Shown here piece after piece: positions 52,601-64,000 of a stretch of 64,000 nt of DNA; positions within the stretch are counted from its first letter, which is position 1, and the number at the start of each line of letters is the position of its first letter. A model generated the notes under the pieces. That model was not told the DNA's origin and ran no database searches. It saw nothing but the letters and a program-made list of their open reading frames with translations. The DNA is from Anaeromyces robustus (taxonomy: Eukaryota; Neocallimastigomycota; Neocallimastigomycetes; Neocallimastigales; Neocallimastigaceae): assembly GCA_002104895.1 (NCBI GenBank), contig MCFG01000007.1, forward strand, positions 108,501 to 172,500, read 5' to 3'. Position numbers and translations under genes: made by a program.

Positions 52601-54718
52601 AAAGAAATAAAGAAATAAAGAAATAAATAAAGAAATAAATTAATTAAATGAATTATATATAATTTAAAATAGGTTGGTGCCATTATATGTGAACCAAGAT
52701 CAATTGGAAATGCTATTGTTGATAAATTAGGATATATGATGCAAGAATCTGGTAAATATATAAAATGAAAATAATTATTAAAATAAAATATTTGAATAAA
52801 TAATATATATAAAACTAATAAATATTTTACCTATAATCACCAATTTTAAATAAAATATAAAAAAAGAATTTCCAAATGAAGAATATTCCAAAAAAGATAT
52901 AACATTATTAAGAAAAAATGCAGAAAATTTAATAAATCATTCATTAAAATGTAATAAATAAAAAAAAAAAAATACATATATATAGATATATATATTTTTA
53001 TTATATACACATATTACATATCATTATATTCATATTATTAAACTTAATTTTTTTATTTTATTTTTTTTTTTAAATCTTTTCTTTTTATAATATATATATT
53101 TAATTATTTATTTATTTATATAATAAAAAGTTAAATCAGCTAAAACCGTAACTTTTATTTCAAGAACGGTTAATAAAGAAGATAATGAAGCAATTATTAG
53201 TCGTATCTTAGAAGCAGATAATAATGTGGATAAATATGAATTAAAATGTGTTTTACCAAAATTTTATAATGAAACAAATTACGATTATGAATTTAGTAAG
53301 TGTCCCGTCCCCATAACATATTATATTATAATATAGAATATACAATAAAAATTCAATATTATATATTAATATTATTATTAATACTAAAACGAATGAATAA
53401 AAAAAAATCATTTAAATTATTAATCTATAAATATAAAAAAAAATATATATATATATATATATACTAATTTATATTATTTTTATTATATATATATATATAT
53501 ATATATATATTTTAAAAAAAAAAAATAAAAGGTGAATGCTTAAAATTAAGACCGAATAAATATAGAAATGGTATATATATAGCATGTATTGCTCAAAATA
53601 CCTTATTAACTAATCCAGAAAATGAAAATGAACAAGAATTTGAAAATGGTAATGGTAATGGTAATGAAATAAAAAAGAATGAAGGTTTAACAAAAAGTGA
53701 ACTTGCACTAGAACAAAATATTAAAATGAAAAAGAAGAAAAAGTTGAAAAAGAAAATTAATAAAAATATTAGAAATGGAAATAGTTTATCAAGTTTAAGA
53801 GAAACTAGAAGAATAGGTATCTATATATATATATATAATAATAATAATAATAAAGAAAATAAATTTATAATTAAATAAATAATACTAAGAAACAAATATA
53901 ATAATTAACATAATATTTTTTTTTAATTATTATATATTACCAAATATTACTAAATATAATAATAATTAATAATCATTAATTAATAATAAATAATAAATAA
54001 CAATTATTTATTTATAATAATAATAATAAATAAAAAGGAATTTCTGATTCATCCATGTATAATTTAAGATCAAATGAAAGAATAGCTAATATTGATAATG
54101 ATAAAGATAATGATAATAATAATAATAATAAGAATGAAAAAGAAGAAAAAGAAGTTGAAGAAGGAAATAATAATATGAATAAATCAATATCTCATTCAAC
54201 AAATTTTATTCATTCTAAAAACAATAGTAAAAGTAAGAAAAAATTATACAGTAGTAAGAATTCCATAAAAAGCAATCATAACATCAATAATAATAATAAT
54301 AGTGATTCAGTAGGTACCTTAGTGGATATGGCAGGACATGGTGGTAATTTAACTAAACCAGGAGCAGAAAATATTGATATGGAAAATCTATGGATTTATG
54401 GTTATAGTTTACAAAGATTTTATGCACCACAATATGATGCAATGAAACATATGAAAAAATCATTTGAACATAAATATCCAGTAAGAATAAAATTACATAT
54501 ACATACATTTATATACATTTATATACATTTATATACATTTATAGAATTGATATTAATTATAAATTATTTTTTTTTTATATATATATTTTCTTTTCATTAA
54601 TATCTTTTTTTTAATTATACTCTTTAACACAACCCCTAACACAACCATAATTCTTTATATTATATAAATTATATAAATACTTGTATAATAGATTCCTAAT
54701 CCAAATCCATGGAAATAA
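49699..54718 (+). CDS. NSUN7-like RNA methyltransferase-fold protein, catalytic cysteines lost
   Basis: Thirteen exons: 49699-50044, 50276-50334, 50492-51077, 51339-51468, 51675-51801, 52051-52255, 52428-52489, 52673-52751, 52867-52950, 53131-53295, 53532-53816, 54038-54480, 54692-54718. Total 2598 nt, 865 aa, frame kept. N-terminal parts (ASDILEKIV; LKIMVYDLMRRHF; KLAAAFARIRIERKANGNDL; NILPQEVRNKE) and FRINTLKQSREQVFNELSKM follow human NSUN7 closely ('KLAAALARCRI', 'HILPETVRKQE', 'INT.K.SPEEVYNNLK'). The SAM-fold core follows: IIDTVAGNGTRTSHLAALFK (about 440-460). The two NSUN catalytic motifs are changed. The PCSG-type loop reads CEPRSIGNA (about 511-519) and the TCS loop reads FISRTVNKEDNE (about 569-580). 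Both active cysteines are therefore missing, so it is probably non-catalytic. The C-terminal third is basic and Asn-rich. It is head to head with CFAP61; mammalian NSUN7 is linked to sperm motility. Confidence 0.82.
54505..54545. repeat. Short tandem repeat CATTTATATA, about 4 copies
   Basis: ACATTTATAT repeats about every 10-11 bp inside the last intron of the NSUN7-like gene. Confidence 0.6.
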
Positions 54719-55442
54719 TTTTTATATATATATATATATTTAGACAAAAAAAAAAAAAAAAAGAAAAGAATACATTTCCATGGAACTAATCTTTATATAT
54801 CTATATATGTATAGATACATTTATAATCCAAATTTATAAATTTTATATCTTTTTTAGTTTTACAATAAGAAAAATAAAATAAAATATAATAAATAGACAA
54901 ATAATAAAAAAAAATAATAAAAATAATAAAAATAATAAAAATAATAAAAATAATAAAAATAATAAAAATTAATTAAAAATGAATAAATAAATAAATAAAT
55001 AAATATTTGATATTTTATATTATAAATAAAAAAAAAAAAACACACCATAAATACCATAAATACCATAAATTACCAAAATACAAAATACACAGTTTTAATT
55101 TTTTTTTTTTTCTTAAATAAATTAAAAATATATATTTTTTTTATTTTTTTTTTATATAATTATTTATTAATTTAATATTCCATTTTTTTATTAAAAAACT
55201 TATATTTACAAAATGAAAATATTTATATATATTCTTTTTCTTTTTTTTTTTCTTTGTTTAAAAAACAAAAAAAAAAATTTCAATATAAATTAACTTATAT
55301 TAAAAATTTTTTGATTAATTTTTAAAAAATAATCAATTTGTCGTCTAAAAAAAATAAAAAGTTCTAATTATAAATTAAATGATTTATTAAATAAAAAAAA
55401 GCTTTATTCTGCAATTTAAATTTAAATTTAAATTTAAATAAT
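54719..55442. other. Spacer between convergent 3' ends
   Basis: 3' flanks of the NSUN7-like gene and the secreted-protein gene. It contains an AATAATAAAA-type tandem array (54900-54970). A small echo of the last NSUN7 exon is also present: TCCATGGAA(A/C)TAAT occurs at about 54706 and again at about 54777, each followed by TTTATATAT. No gene. Confidence 0.45.
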
Positions 55443-57020
55443 TTAACTAGAAGCTTCAACAATAGCAGTTTGAATGTTAGCAATAGCATTAGCAATGTTG
55501 TCAGAAACATCTGGAATACCATCAACCTTAACTTCCTTACGAAGAGAGTTGGCAACATCTTCATTCATGTAGTTAACCTTGTTAATAATGTGGTTAGCTA
55601 AACCAGCAATATCCTTAATAATAACACTACCAACATTATCGGATCCAGTAGCAGCAGCGGTCTTACCACCACAGAGAAGGTTTTCAACGGTATTAATGAT
55701 AATAGTAATAACATTGTTAGCAATAGCAGAAGCATTTTCATCATCCTTGTTAATAGCACCAGCAATAGCATTAGTAAGAGTACCAAGTAATTGTTTGAAG
55801 AGTTCACCTGGAATAAGAGAACAAGCAATAGAAAGACCACCACCAGTAGCAGAGTTAATAGCACCAGAAATAACCTTATTTAAGATACCAGCACCACTAA
55901 CAATAACAGTGTTAGCAATGTTTTCACAAACAGAGGCAGCATTAGCATCACCTAAGTTTTGACATAAAGTACTCTTAATAAGGTAACTAATACCGTTGGT
56001 AACCATAGTGGAAACATCATTAGCATTAGAAACGGAAATATCAGTAGAAGTTTCATTAGTAGTAGTATCTTCAACAACAGCTTCACTAGTAAGAAGAGCC
56101 TTCTTAACAAAACTAGAAACATTTTCAGAAGTATCATTAAGAACATTATTAGCAATATCTTCAAAGTCAAGGTTTAAGTTGATGTTTTTAGCAATAGCAG
56201 TAATAACATTATGACCTAAAACTTGAGCAACCTTAAGACCAGTTTCCTTAGCAATAGTTTCGAAATCACCAGTATTTAAATCATTGTTTAAAAGATCACC
56301 AATAGCAACCTTAAGATCTTCAGCAGTAGCAGTAAGTAAATCAACAACAACATTATTAATCATATCGTTAGAAGATTCATCATTAGTTTCAGTACCTAAT
56401 TCCTTTTCAAGAGCGGTTTTAATGTTGTAGGAAATGTTACCAATAATATCATTAGTAATGTTACCAATATTGTCAGAAACGGCTCCCATAGTATCAGTAC
56501 TAATATCCTTTGGAACTTGATCAGCTTCTGGGTCAACGTAAATTGGTTCATCTTGAGAAGTATGAATAACTGGTGGTTGGGCTGGAGCTTGTGGAATATC
56601 CTTTGGTGGTAAAGTTTCATCATCAAGACTCTTAGTTGGTAAGGAAGATTCATCAATACTCTTTGGTGGTAAAGATTCAGTAGTAGTCATTTCATCATCA
56701 AGATTCTTTGTTGGTAATGTATCAAGACCTTCTGGTAAATCCTTAGTTGGTAAAGTAATATCTTCATCTAAACTTTTTGGTGGTAAGTTATCTTCTGGTG
56801 GTAAAGTTTTTGAAGAGGTTGGTAAACTGTCTTCATCAGCAACTGGTAAACTTTTTGGAGGTAAAGTATCAATATCATCATCTTCTAAAGCTTTACCAAT
56901 ACCACCGAATAATGGTTCATCATCATCATCTCCACCGAAAAGTTTTGATAAATCAAGTGGAATAGCTTGAGTAAGAGCAACTAATAAACAGAAAAGTAAT
57001 AATAATTTTGTGTAATCCAT
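55443..57020 (-). CDS. Secreted Pro/acidic repeat protein of unknown function
   Basis: Single exon, 525 aa. The N-terminus is a clear signal peptide (LLLLFCLLVALTQAIPL), so it should enter the secretory pathway. Residues about 28-40 are acidic (GGDDDDEPLFGG). Residues about 50-150 are an irregular tandem array of LPPKSL / LPTKDL / TLPTKNL units separated by acidic residues. The rest (about 170-525) is rich in Asn, Ala, Ile and Ser with amphipathic blocks (DNIGNITNDIIGNISYNI; SAINSATGGGLSIACSLIPG), several N-glycosylation sequons and few Cys. No enzymatic domain or known family is recognised. Codon use differs strongly from its neighbours: C-ending codons (AAC, ATC, ACC, TCC, GTC) are frequent and there are no introns, the pattern of a highly expressed gene. 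A cell-surface or extracellular structural role is a guess. Confidence 0.72.
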   Translation of the reverse strand: MDYTKLLLLFCLLVALTQAIPLDLSKLFGGDDDDEPLFGGIGKALEDDDIDTLPPKSLPVADEDSLPTSSKTLPPEDNLPPKSLDEDITLPTKDLPEGLDTLPTKNLDDEMTTTESLPPKSIDESSLPTKSLDDETLPPKDIPQAPAQPPVIHTSQDEPIYVDPEADQVPKDISTDTMGAVSDNIGNITNDIIGNISYNIKTALEKELGTETNDESSNDMINNVVVDLLTATAEDLKVAIGDLLNNDLNTGDFETIAKETGLKVAQVLGHNVITAIAKNINLNLDFEDIANNVLNDTSENVSSFVKKALLTSEAVVEDTTTNETSTDISVSNANDVSTMVTNGISYLIKSTLCQNLGDANAASVCENIANTVIVSGAGILNKVISGAINSATGGGLSIACSLIPGELFKQLLGTLTNAIAGAINKDDENASAIANNVITIIINTVENLLCGGKTAAATGSDNVGSVIIKDIAGLANHIINKVNYMNEDVANSLRKEVKVDGIPDVSDNIANAIANIQTAIVEASS

Positions 57021-59084
57021 GTTTAAAAAAAAATAATTTATTTTATATATCTATAAGGATAAAATGATAATATTTATACAAATAGTTGTATATTTTATAT
57101 ATTAATATTGATAATATTTATATATTTTGTTAATGCAAAATAAAGTTTTTTTTTATTTATTTATTTATTTTACAAATCAAGAAAAAAAATTTAAATATAT
57201 AATTAATTAAATTATATAATGCGAAATAAATTTTTTTTCTTTTATTTTATTTAAAAATGTATGTACAAAAAGTATTGCTTTGACAATAACTTTTTTTTTT
57301 TATTAATAAAAAGGTTTTATTTTATAGAAAATAAAAAAAAAACGATTAGTATAAATTTATTTATAAATTACAATGGGATGAAAGTAAAAATAAAAAAAAA
57401 AAAAAAATAAAGAAAACATTTTTTAGTTTATATAGGATTTTTTTTCATTAAATAATAAATATAATATTATTATTAATAATATATTATTATATTAAAAATA
57501 TGATATTTAAATATATATTTTTAATAACTTTATTATATTAAAAATATTTAAACAATAATATTTAATATTAATATAATATATTTACATTGTATTAAAATAT
57601 ATATAAATATTATTTAATAAAATTTTAATAAAAAAATTTTTTTATATATTATATAACTATTTTGTATTTATATTAATAAATAAGGTTTATGAACTATATT
57701 GTAAAACATATTATATTATATTTATATTAATATTAAAATAAATAATACATTAACGGCAAGTAATAATTATATTATAATTATAATAATTAAAAAAAAAAAA
57801 AAAGTTAATGTGGTACAAACAATGTTTAAATAAATTTGTTATTTGCTATTAAATTTTTATATATAAAAAAAATTTTATATATATTAAATAATAATAAAAA
57901 TCATCATTTTTAATTTTTAATTTTTAATAATTAACATGAAACTCTAAATTTTATTAAATTACCTAAAAATATTATAGAGGATTTTAATTTATATTTCTTA
58001 TTATTATTGGTTTAAATTATTATGAATATTAAACTATATTAAATAGAATATTATCATAAATAAATATGAAATATGAACTGAAATCTAATTATTTTTTTTA
58101 TATATTTATATATTTATATATTTATATATTTATATATTTATATATTATTTTATTGCGGTAAATAAAATAAAAAGAAATAATTATATCAATATATATTATA
58201 ATATATTATAATATATTGTTAAAAATAAATATATACTTAAAAAAGAATAACTATAAATACTTTAATATAATAAATATAATAAATATAATATAAAATATAT
58301 AAAATATAAAATATAAAATATGTAAAATATGTATATTAAAAATTAAATAAACAAAATACATTTATTAATTTATTAATTTATTTATTTTTTATTTTTTAAA
58401 AAAAAAGAAAATAATTTAGTATTGGGTAAAAGATTGAAAGTTTATTTTTTTATTTAATTTTTCTTTTTTTTTTTATATATAAACTTTAGATTATTAATTA
58501 TTAATTATTGATTATTGATTATTGATTTGTGTAAAAAAAAAAAACAAGCTTTTATGAAAGGAATTTTTAAAGCAACGAAAGAAAATGAATTAAATAACTT
58601 TTTATTTTATTTTATTTTATAGTTCTTTTTTTTTTTCTGTTTTACTTTTTTGTTTTTTATTAAATATGAATTATTCAATAAAGTTGATTTACTAAGAATT
58701 ATTATCTTTTGTTATCATCTTTTTTCATATGAAATTGTTATAAAAAAAATTAATTAGAATTGTTATTTTTTTTCTCATTTCTTTCAATCAATTAATCAAT
58801 TAATTAATTAATTAATTATTTAAATAAATAAAACTAAATATTATTCTATTATTATTCATTATTATTAACATTATTCATTATTAATTATTATTAACTATTG
58901 ATTATTATAATGAAAAATATATTTAGTTTTCAATATAACTCTATTTTTAAATCTTTAAATCATCGATTTCGATAATAAAGTTTTTTTTTATTTTAATTTA
59001 TATAAAATATAAAAATTTTAATTATAGAAAATAAAAATTTTCATTTTTAATTTATCATTTCTTGTCAATACATTGTATATAAAA

Positions 59085-59115
<31 letters not shown>

Positions 59116-61681
59116 ATTAATAAATAAATAAATAAATAAATGTAAATAAATAAATTAAATAAATATAATATTAATTATTAAAAATAACCGTTTTGAGTAA
59201 CCATTTTTGCAAAATAAATCTCATTAATATAAAATTAATTAATAGTTATATTATATTATACTATAATATATTATAATATATTAAATAATTTTTATGATTA
59301 TAAAATTAATATTTAAATATTTAATAAAATTAAATAGCAAATATTATCAGTACTAATAAAAGAATGAATGAAAAAAAAAAAGCATTTTTTTTTATTTATA
59401 CTTTTTTTTCCATAATTAGAAAATGAATAATGAATAAATGAATATCAAATGAAATGTATCATTTTTATTAGTTTTTGTGTAACTTCATTCTATATTAAAA
59501 CAAGATTTTTTGACAAATTATTTATTTGGTTTAAATAAAAAAAAAACAATAAATTTTTTTTGTGTATTTTTTTTTTGAACAAATAATTAGATATAATAAT
59601 ATATAATAATATATAATAATATATTATATCATAAATCCTATTATAATTATAATTATATAGAATAATATATTATATAATAATGATTAATATAATTATTATA
59701 ACTTATAATTACCATATTTGAATGAATTTAATTATATTAATTTTATTGGTTTATTTTACTTAAAACAAAAAATTCACCATAGATATATACACATATACAC
59801 ATAAAATAATAAATAATATATGAATACCTAATATTATAATTATATTATAATTATTATAAATAATACTTATTTATTTATTTATTCATTTATTTATTTATTT
59901 ATTCATTCATTTATATTTGATTTTTAATTAATTTATTTATTTAATAATTAATTAAATTAATTTTTTTAATTTTTAATTTTTATTTTAATAAAAAAAAAAA
60001 AACTATTTAAAACAAGAAGAAAAAAGAAAAAAAAAAGAAAAAAAATTCCATTCTTTTTTCTTTTTTCTTTTTTATATATTTTTAAAAAATGAAAATTTAA
60101 TTAATTAATTAAAATTAATAAATTAATGAGAAAAAAAAAAAAAAAAGTTCAACATTAAAAAAAAAAAATTTCCGTTTTCATCTTTTTAATAAATTTTATT
60201 TTTTATTTTTTATTTTTTTATTTTTTACTTTTACGTTTATTTAAACCGTAATTCTTTTTTTATTATTGAATTGCTTCACTTTTATTAATGATTAATTGTT
60301 TTATTATTATTGTTATTCATATTAGTATTATCAATGATTATTATTATCAATGATTATTATTAACTATTATTGTCAATGATTATTTATTATTAGTATTAAT
60401 TATTTTTATTTAGTATTATTACTTTTCATTTATCATTAATTATTAATTATCTCAAGGATTATTTATTATTATTATCAATTGATCATTAAATAATTGATAA
60501 TATTATTATTTATTATTAACTATTATTAACCATAATTAACCATTATTGTTAATTATTATATATAATATTGTTATATTATTTTTTGTTATTTAATATTTAA
60601 TATAAACTAATTAAAAGTAGTTTTTATAGAATATTATAAAAGGAATATTTTTGTAATATCTTATATGAACTAATTAGAATAAAAATATTCATTAGTTTCA
60701 TTATTTTAAGGATTTTTGTACAATTCTTTAAAACCAAATAATTAAAATAAAAATAAAAATAAAAATAAAAATAAATATAAAAATAAAAATAAAAATAAAA
60801 ATATTCCTTAATTTTTATTGATGATTGAATTTTATCCTAATTTTTTTTTTAGTGTTCTCATGTTTTAAGTTATGTCATGTCACACTTTTTTATTTTCCTT
60901 TACAAACTCTTAAAACTCTTAAACATTATCATTATTCTATCCACATTTATTAACTAAATTATCCAAAAAATTAGTTTTAAACCTTTTTTTTTATTATTTT
61001 TTATTATTTTTTATTATTTCTTTATATTATCCACATTATTTTATTTTCTATTTTACTTTATTTTCTATTTTACTTTATGTTTTATTTTATTTTTAATAAT
61101 AAATAATAATAAATAATAATAAATAATAAATTAATTCTATCTTCTATTAATTAATTAATTAATAAAAAATAAAAATTATTGTCAAAAATTCTTTTAATTT
61201 TTAAATAATTTAATAATAATAAAAGTTTATTATAATGATTGCATAATTGAATAAATCCATAATAAATAGAATTTATGAATTAATTTAAATAAAAATATTT
61301 TTTTAATATAAATTTTAATAATAAATAATTGTTAATCTATAATTATTAATTATTAATCTAAATATAATTATTAATCTAATATAAATATAATAATAATTAA
61401 TAATTAATAATAATTAATATATAATAATTAATAAATAATAAATTAAATAATTATTATTTTTTTTTATTTTCCATTTTCCATTTTTTTTGTTTTTTTTTTT
61501 AAATATGATAAAAAAGTGTTTCATATGAATTAATTATTTATTATTTATTATTATTATTACTATTATTATTAATTAAAAAAAAAATAATTACCGTTTATTT
61601 TTATATAACAAAATAATAGTTAATAATAGTAATAATAATAATAATAAATAATAATAATAATAATAATAATAATAAGAATTG

Positions 61682-61713
<32 letters not shown>

Positions 61714-62449
61714 TAATAATAATAATAATAAATAATAATAATAATAATAATAAATAATAATAATAATAATAATAATTGATAATAATGATGATAATAAAGA
61801 AAACACAATATAATAATAATAATATAACATAATAATAAAGAATTAATATCCAGTATTTGTATACTTATTAAAAAAAACCATTACTATTAAGATTAGATTA
61901 ATATTAATCTTTTTTTTTTAATAATTTTTTTGTTTTATTATTACATTTATCTAGAAGGAAAAAGTAGTTGATTATCAGGAAAGATTTATGGAATTTACAA
62001 AATGTATTAGTAAAACAAAAAGAATGTATAAATAAAAAGAGATACTCAAATTAATATTCAAATTAAATAATTTTTTGATTTTTCACCTTCTTCTTTTAAT
62101 TATCGTTTGAATACATTCTTTTTCACCTATTAAATTTTTTTTAATTAGGTTCTTTAAAAGTAGTATAAATTTATAAAAATATATTTTGATATTTATTATT
62201 TTCTATTTCACACACATTCTTTTTTAAATCAAATTTATTATTTTGGATTCTGATATTTTGTACAATTCATGATAATGATCTATTTTTTTATTGAAGCAAC
62301 TTTCATTCATTATCATCTAAATTTTGTTATAATGATTCATTTTCATTCACATTTTTTATTAGTTTTTATTAAATATTTTCTTCTAACTATTAACAATAAA
62401 AGTATTCGTTATGAAACTCAATATAATTGTTTTTTTTTTTTTTTTCATA
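57021..62449. other. 5.4-kb A+T desert
   Basis: From the secreted-protein promoter to the right-hand pseudogene. It consists of A/T tracts, TA and ATTT repeats, and AATAAATA arrays (59083-59150). AAAAAT repeats lie near 60748-60800 and a long TAA array at 61620-61792. A 13-bp inverted pair AAGGAATATTTTT / AAAAATATTCCTT lies at about 60639 and 60797. No coding sequence was found. Confidence 0.5.
61620..61792. repeat. Imperfect TAA/AAT trinucleotide array, ~170 bp
   Basis: TAA/AAT units interrupted by single-base slips and GATAAT variants. It is the longest trinucleotide array in the window outside genes. In the coding frame it would read as poly-Asn, but no gene surrounds it. Confidence 0.8.
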
Positions 62450-64000
62450 TTTTAAAGTTCATAGTACCTAACTCTTGAAACAATTTTGCTATCAGAGTTA
62501 ACTTTTACTTAATCTTTTATTTTCATTTAAAATATTTTTTATATACCTATTTCTTTTGACTGTTTTTTTTCAATGCTTTTTTTTTTTTTTTTTGATTATT
62601 TCTTTCTAATTTCAAATAAATCTTGTTGATATAAATATTCTTTTCTTTTTGTTATTTTGTTCTTCCATAATTTACTATTAATTCTTCATATAATCTATTC
62701 AAAACTTATTTATTTATTTATTTATTTATTTATTTTTGATTTTCTAACATTAGATTTTTGCTCATTTAATGGAGATATAACTAAATCATTTTTTCATTTT
62801 TTTCTTTTTTTAAAAAATTTCTTCATCTCTTCAGTTATCTACTTCATCAATATTATTTATAATTACAATTATTTTTCATTTTTTTATATTACTTAATTTA
62901 TTTTTTATATATAATTTTTTCGTTAACTTCAGTTAATTCTGTAATTTGTTGTTTATATTCATTTAATTTTAATAATCTTATACTTTCTCTATTTTTTCAA
63001 AAAATTTAATAATAATAAATAATAATAATAAATAATAAATTTTTATTAAAGCATCTAAAGACTTATATAAATAATTGTATTCTTTTTTTTCATTGATTTC
63101 TTGCTTTATTTTGTCATGTTAAATTTATATTTTTTTTTTACTTGTTTATCGATATCGATATTTTGATTATTCTCATTTTCAATTTCATTATTATTATTAT
63201 TTTCAAAATTACAATTCATTATTGCTTTGAAATTATTTATTAATTTTTTTTCTTTTTTTTTTAACTCTTTCGTAAAAATTTCAATTTTATTTTTAATATA
63301 TATAACTCAAAAAAGTTTTATTATTAATTATTGTTATATCATTTTAATTTATCCCATATTTATATCAGCATCAACAATAAAATGAGATGAAAAAATTTTG
63401 TTCTTTCAGAATCTTGAAATAAAAAGCTTCTATTATCTTACTATCGTCATTTTGATTATCATTCCTTTTTAATTGTTCATATGATGTTAAATTGGTTAAA
63501 CCTTATCTTTTATAATAATCTTTAGTAATTTGGATGATTTGTTCTTTATGACCTTGAAGGCAACTTTCATAGAATCTCTTTAATAATAAAAATATTGAAA
63601 AAATTTTTCAATTTTTTCAATATCTTTATGATTAATTGATTTTTGCTTTAGAATTTCACTATTATTTTGATTTTTTTGTAATTTTCTAATAATCTATCAT
63701 TTAATAATTGAATAGTATCTTCTTTTTTACATTTATTATTTCTTTATTATTTTTTTTAGATCCTCTTTTTAATTTTTTAATAGTTATATCAAGAATTATT
63801 CTTAATAATTTTAATTTGTTCTTTTTAAATTAGAAATTATTAAGTCTTTTTTTTTCAATTCACTTTTTTTATTTATTAACTCTTGTAAATAATCTCCCTT
63901 TTAAATATATCGCAATAAATCTTAATAACCTAGGTTCCAATCATTAACTACAGAAACAGAAATATTGTATGTAATTACTTTAGAAGATAAAAGATGTCTC
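62450..64000 (-). pseudogene. Frameshifted coiled-coil protein gene, runs off the right edge
   Basis: On the minus strand, protein-like segments follow one another in shifting frames, separated by stops or A/T homopolymers. In order from the right edge they include ITYNISVSVVNDWNLG, DYLQELINKKSELKKKDLII, EDTIQLLNDRLLENYKK, LKQKSINHKDIEKIEKFFQ, KRFYESCLQGHKEQIIQITK with DYYKR before a stop, and LTNLTSYEQLKRNDNQNDDS. Further on come KNKIEIFTKELKKKEKKL, an Asn-rich linker, KIKQEINEKKEYNYLYKSLD, ESIRLLKLNEYKQQITELTE and LYEELIVNYGRTK. Composition (Lys/Glu/Leu/Ile heptads) indicates a long coiled coil; the family is not recognised. At least six frame breaks make it a pseudogene, unless homopolymer sequencing errors have broken a real gene. 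The left limit is approximate and the 5' end lies outside the window. Confidence 0.5.

Noticed and set aside
49699-54718. Initial idea that this gene is NSUN5/Rcm1 or Trm6
   Set aside because: The N-terminal motifs KLAAAFARIRI and NILPQEVRNKE and the lack of catalytic Cys fit NSUN7 much better.
55364-56965. Several alternative open frames on both strands over the secreted-protein gene
   Set aside because: They arise because the gene has relatively high G+C and few stops in any frame. The 525-aa frame has the signal peptide and spans the whole region.
60638-60809. 13-bp inverted repeat as a transposon end
   Set aside because: The arms are almost pure A/T, lie within AAAAAT repeats and have no target duplication, so chance is the simpler explanation.
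61588-61830. Tyr/Leu/Ile-rich open frame
   Set aside because: It is simply the translation of a TAA/AAT microsatellite.
62269-62896. Short plus-strand open frames near the right end
   Set aside because: The minus strand of the same DNA gives charged coiled-coil segments, so the hydrophobic plus-strand frames are shadows.
63850-64000. Kinesin-like reading of ISVSVVND near the right edge
   Set aside because: The match is limited to a handful of residues; no P-loop, switch I or switch II motif is visible in the window.

Overview
The window looks like nuclear DNA of a zoosporic fungus, most likely an anaerobic gut fungus (Neocallimastigomycota: the Neocallimastix, Piromyces and Anaeromyces group). 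This placement is inferred from four things: extreme A+T content outside genes; genes split by short A+T-rich introns with GTAAGT/GTATAT donors and TAG/AAG acceptors; long Asn, His and Asp/Glu homopolymers; and a Sel1-repeat protein of fungal type next to flagellum-associated genes (CFAP61 and NSUN7 type). No bacterial operon, CRISPR array or recognisable tRNA/rRNA gene was seen.

Layout from left to right: a compact seven-transmembrane receptor-like gene (+, 1580-3831) followed by a three-copy ~120-bp tandem repeat. Next is a gene-poor stretch with decayed minus-strand coding sequence (about 5.65-6.63 kb). Then come the cohesin loader SCC2/NIPBL/Mis4 (+, 8249-16574), a parvin homologue with two CH domains (+, 17956-20804) and a fimbrin-type actin-binding protein with a coiled-coil tail (+, 22319-24834). 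A 4.6-kb gene desert contains a 151-bp palindromic-ended element. It is followed by a giant low-complexity Sel1-repeat protein (+, 29469-34854) and a small membrane ankyrin-repeat protein (-, 36511-35612). A short LTR element (37209-38790) carries an intronless LysM gene instead of gag/pol. CFAP61 (-, 48510-40408, 23 exons) and an NSUN7-like protein (+, 49699-54718) lie head to head. A secreted proline-rich protein with very different codon use follows (-, 57020-55443). After about 5.4 kb of almost pure A+T comes a frameshifted coiled-coil pseudogene that runs off the right edge (-, about 62.45-64.0 kb).

Exon chains for the spliced genes were built by hand from donor and acceptor sites. Every proposed chain keeps frame and sums to a multiple of three: 322, 2034, 308, 609, 1654, 250, 1388 and 865 codons. 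Two functional themes stand out. One is actin and adhesion: parvin and a fimbrin-type protein sit in tandem. The other is the motile flagellum: CFAP61 and NSUN7 share a 1.2-kb divergent upstream region. The least conventional object is the LysM gene framed by LTRs and a purine tract. The NSUN7-like protein has lost both catalytic cysteine motifs and is probably not a methyltransferase.
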